64,000 nucleotides of DNA from Allofournierella sp. Its GTDB lineage: Bacteria; Bacillota; Clostridia; Oscillospirales; Ruminococcaceae. The DNA is taken from positions 1 to 64,000 of the forward strand of contig JAHHRU010000009.1 of NCBI GenBank assembly GCA_020025635.1. Reading direction: 5' to 3'. The notes beneath the pieces were generated by a model, which searched no databases, was not told where the DNA came from, and worked only from the letters and a program-made list of their open reading frames with translations. Below, piece by piece: positions 61,445 to 64,000 of this stretch. A program made the translations under genes and the position numbers. Numbering within the stretch: position 1 is the stretch's first letter; the number at the start of each line of letters is the position of its first letter.

Positions 61445-62819
61445 TGCGAACACCTCCGTACAGCCAGAGTTTGCGCAGGCCCTTGATGCGGGAAGCGCCG
61501 CGGATCATGATGCGGGTGCACAGCACGCCGAACACAAAGTTCAGCAGCACGCCCACCAGCAGAGTGTAGCCAAAGGAATAGATGGTGCCGGCAGTGGACG
61601 GGCCGAACGCAAAGAAGATGGGGGTGAACACCTTTGCGAAGAAGCCGTCGGTGGGGCCGAAGGCGCCCATCAGCACACAGGCCACGATCACGATGGTCAC
61701 GTTGCCGTCAATGATGGGAGCAAGGCCGCGGGCAAAGCCGGAGCTGAGCGCACCGTCCAGGGTTTTGCCGGAAGCGATCTCCTCACGGATGCGCTCGGCA
61801 GTGATGACGTTTGCATCAACACCCATGCCGATGGCCAGAATGATACCGGCGATGCCGGGCAGGGTCAGGGTAAAGCTGTTGAATGCCGGCAGATAACCGG
61901 ACACAAAAGCCAGGGTCGCCGCAGTCTGGCCCAGCAGCGCAACGGATGCCAGGAAGCCGGGCAGGCGGTACACCACCGTCATGAACACCAGGATCAGAGC
62001 AAACGCGATCACACCGGCAATGACCATTGCCTTCAGGCTGCTGCCGCCGAGGCTGGGGCTGATGGTGCTGTAGCTGTCGGCGCTGAGGGCGAAGGGCAGT
62101 GCACCGGAGTTGATCTGGTTTGCCATGGTGATGACGCTTTCCTGATCAAAATTGCCGCTGATGATGGCGTGGCCGTCGGTGATGGCGGTGTTGACCATTG
62201 CAACGCTCACGTTCAGCTCGTCCATCCAGATGCTGATGGCGCCCTTACCGGCAAGCTCGGTGGTGGCGGCTGCAAAAGCCTCACGGCCGCTGTCCTTAAA
62301 TTCCAAAGACAGATAATACTCGCTGGGGCCGCCGTCATGGGTGGGGCCGTATGCGGGCATTGCCTTTTCCACGTCCTTGCCTTCCAAAATCAGCTCACCG
62401 TCCGGAGCAGAGCCCTTGCGGAAGGTCAGGTGAGCGGTGGTGCCGATCTCCTGAATGGCTGCCTCCGGGTTGAAATCGGTCTCCCCTTCCTTCCAGGGGA
62501 AACGAACGATGATGCGGTCCTTGTTGTAATCCACATAGACCTCATTGTCGGTGATGTTCAGATTGACCAGACGCTGCTTGATAACCGTTTCTGCGGCTGC
62601 CATCTGCTCATCGGTGGCATCATATCCATCGCTGGGCATGAACGTCACGTCCACGCCGCCACGGATATCGATGCCGAAGCGAATGTCTTTTGCGCCCTTG
62701 ATGTAGGTTTTTGTTTCTTCTCCGCTCTGGATGCTGACACCGAAAAATGCCGTTGCGGCAAAAACGAAGATCAGCAGGGCCATAACGAAGAGATGCCAGG
62801 GCTTGCCTTTTCTCTTCAT
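61434..62819 (-). CDS. secD: protein translocase subunit SecD
   Basis: This 461-residue partner of SecF has an N-terminal membrane helix (about 8-28), the periplasm-type P1 domain (GIDIRGGVDVTF) and five C-terminal helices with GMGVDANVITAERIREE. GGAGG lies 5 bases before ATG 62819. Separate secD and secF genes occur in many Clostridia, unlike the fused SecDF of Bacillus. Confidence 0.95.
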   Translation of the reverse strand: MKRKGKPWHLFVMALLIFVFAATAFFGVSIQSGEETKTYIKGAKDIRFGIDIRGGVDVTFMPSDGYDATDEQMAAAETVIKQRLVNLNITDNEVYVDYNKDRIIVRFPWKEGETDFNPEAAIQEIGTTAHLTFRKGSAPDGELILEGKDVEKAMPAYGPTHDGGPSEYYLSLEFKDSGREAFAAATTELAGKGAISIWMDELNVSVAMVNTAITDGHAIISGNFDQESVITMANQINSGALPFALSADSYSTISPSLGGSSLKAMVIAGVIAFALILVFMTVVYRLPGFLASVALLGQTAATLAFVSGYLPAFNSFTLTLPGIAGIILAIGMGVDANVITAERIREEIASGKTLDGALSSGFARGLAPIIDGNVTIVIVACVLMGAFGPTDGFFAKVFTPIFFAFGPSTAGTIYSFGYTLLVGVLLNFVFGVLCTRIMIRGASRIKGLRKLWLYGGVRNDG

Positions 62820-62845
62820 AGGAACCTCCAAGCATTCCTCTGAGT

Positions 62846-62880
62846 AAGAACAGGGCTGCCGTTCAGACAGCCCTGTTCTT
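62846..62880 (-). terminator. hairpin after aminotransferase gene
   Basis: Perfect 13-base arms (AAGAACAGGGCTG/CAGCCCTGTTCTT) flank a 9-base loop. The minus tail TACTCAGAGG lacks a T-run, so it may only partly stop transcription into secD. Confidence 0.65.
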
Positions 62881-62923
62881 GCTCAGAATTTTTATATTTT
62901 TACAGGCCGGATCCAAAAGCGGA

Positions 62924-64000
62924 TCATTGCTGTAAAAGCATTTCAACCGTTGCCTTGCGCACCGCAATGCACAGTAGGCTGCAGGCAGTTTCCAGTTCGC
63001 CCATGGAAGGATAGGTGGGTGCGATGCGGATGTGATGATCCTGCAGATCCACGCCATAGGGATATGCGGCACCTGCCGGGGTAAGCACCACACCGGCCTG
63101 CTTGCAAAGCTCCACCGTGCGCTTTGCGCAGCCGTCCATCAGATACAGACTGATGAAATAGCCGCCCTTGGGGTCGGTCCAGTGGGCGATCTTGCCGCAG
63201 GAGTTCAGGTTTTCATCAAACAGCCGCTTGACCGCGTCAAACTTGGGTGCCAGGATCTCACGATGCTTTTTCATGTGCTCCAGAACGCCGTCACGGTTTT
63301 TCAGGAACTGCACATGGCGCAGCTGATTCATCTTGTCGTAGCTGATGATCATGGGAGCCATGTTCTTCTGGATGTGCTCAATGTTCCGCCGGCTGGCAGC
63401 AAGCGCCGCCACGCCCGCACCGGGATAGGTGATCTTGCTGGTGGAGCAGAACAGGAACGGACGGTCCTCATGGCCGGCCTTCTTGCAGGCCTCCAGGATC
63501 TGCAGCGGCTCAATGATCTCATCGGTCAGGTGGTGCACGCAGTAGGCGTTGTCCCAGATGATGCGGAAATCGGGTGCGGCCGTGTGCATCTGAGCCAGGC
63601 GCCACACGGTTTCGTCGCTGTAAATGTAGCCGTCCGGGTTGGAATAGACAGGCACACACCAGATGCCCTTGATGCTCTCGTCGTTTTTGACCAGGTTTTC
63701 CACCATGTCCATATCCGGGCCGGTTTCCAGCATGGGCACCTGGATCATCTGCAAACCGAAGTATTCGCTGATGCGGAAGTGCCGGTCATAGCCGGGGACC
63801 GGGCAGATGAACTTGGTGTTGTTGCAGAAGCGCCAGGGGCGGATGCTGTCCACAAAGCCGGCGCGCCAGCCCAAATCGATCAGGTAATACATCATGGACA
63901 GCGAAGAGTTGCCGCACACGATGACCTCTTCCGGGTCCGACACACGCAGAATGTCCGCAAAGAAGCGGCGGGCCTCCGGCATGCCGGGCAGCAGGCCGTA
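62924..64000 (-). CDS. PLP-dependent aminotransferase, class I/II (5' end beyond window)
   Basis: At least 359 residues are visible, and the frame runs past the right edge (YGLLPGMPEARRFF at the boundary), so the start is missing. The Aminotran_MocR-like family (PF12897) is suggested by the GLLPGMPEAR and GNSSLSMMYYLID segments. The PLP lysine is in STSKITYPGAG, and the Asp/Tyr pair is seen in WDNAYCVHH. The amino-group donor and acceptor are not known. It is followed by a hairpin and secD. Confidence 0.87.
   Translation of the reverse strand, partial: YGLLPGMPEARRFFADILRVSDPEEVIVCGNSSLSMMYYLIDLGWRAGFVDSIRPWRFCNNTKFICPVPGYDRHFRISEYFGLQMIQVPMLETGPDMDMVENLVKNDESIKGIWCVPVYSNPDGYIYSDETVWRLAQMHTAAPDFRIIWDNAYCVHHLTDEIIEPLQILEACKKAGHEDRPFLFCSTSKITYPGAGVAALAASRRNIEHIQKNMAPMIISYDKMNQLRHVQFLKNRDGVLEHMKKHREILAPKFDAVKRLFDENLNSCGKIAHWTDPKGGYFISLYLMDGCAKRTVELCKQAGVVLTPAGAAYPYGVDLQDHHIRIAPTYPSMGELETACSLLCIAVRKATVEMLLQQ

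Noticed and set aside
1..64000. CRISPR arrays, prophage, transposons or integration scars
   Set aside because: No regularly spaced repeats, transposase, integrase or terminal repeats were seen; gene content and base use look uniformly core-chromosomal.

Overview
This 64 kb window looks like the chromosomal core of a low-to-mid-GC-phylum (Firmicutes) member of class Clostridia with a fairly GC-rich genome. An Oscillospiraceae/Ruminococcaceae relative of the Faecalibacterium-Gemmiger-Subdoligranulum type is the best guess, by inference only. The pointers are a PolC-type polymerase, a split two-subunit transketolase, sepF-ylmH-divIVA-ileS-lspA, the TIGR03960/TIGR03936 radical-SAM pair, miaB-ylbF-mutS-mutL-miaA, DUF1540, and strong GGAGG ribosome sites with frequent GTG and TTG starts. 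Nearly all genes lie on the minus strand; only three small blocks (9418-9579, 45228-46193, 46310-46744) are on plus. No CRISPR array, phage, insertion sequence or rRNA was seen, and no gene-free stretch exceeds 300 bases.

Layout on the minus strand, from the right edge leftwards. A 5'-truncated PLP aminotransferase is followed by secD-secF. Next comes an orphan pair: a divergent Spo0A-like response regulator and an overlapping histidine-kinase-like ATPase. Then the envelope/translation run pyrH-frr-uppS-cdsA-dxr-rseP-ispG-polC, a formate/nitrite-type channel, and two plus-strand genes. DNA repair and tRNA modification follow: radC-uvrB-uvrA, miaB-ylbF, mutS-mutL-miaA, and a HlyD-like protein. 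Cell division follows as sepF-ylmH-divIVA-ileS, then lspA-rluD-HAD-transketolase, comEA and a large amidase. A SpoIVFA/SpoIVFB-like protease pair precedes the two radical-SAM-linked genes. After rplS come lepB-rbgA-rnhB-yraN-thrC, a phosphoesterase, and the proteostasis block tig-clpP-clpX and lon-engB-methyltransferase-hslO, ending in a tRNA-Gly cut by the left edge.

The most interesting material is sporulation-like machinery outside an obvious sporulation locus. It comprises the Spo0A-like regulator with an altered acidic pocket and three in-phase 10-bp repeats upstream, and the M23+M50 pair resembling SpoIVFA/SpoIVFB. Two proteins keep a fold but appear to have lost catalytic residues: a Cof-type HAD protein, and a GHL10-like domain fused to a cell-wall amidase. 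Several intergenic elements also stand out: a start-codon-abutting hairpin that encloses a Shine-Dalgarno sequence, overlapping divergent promoters, promoters nested in terminators, and a candidate L19 leader. Translation starts were chosen by ribosome-site spacing and often differ from the longest open frame. All functional calls are by motif and synteny recognition, without database searches.
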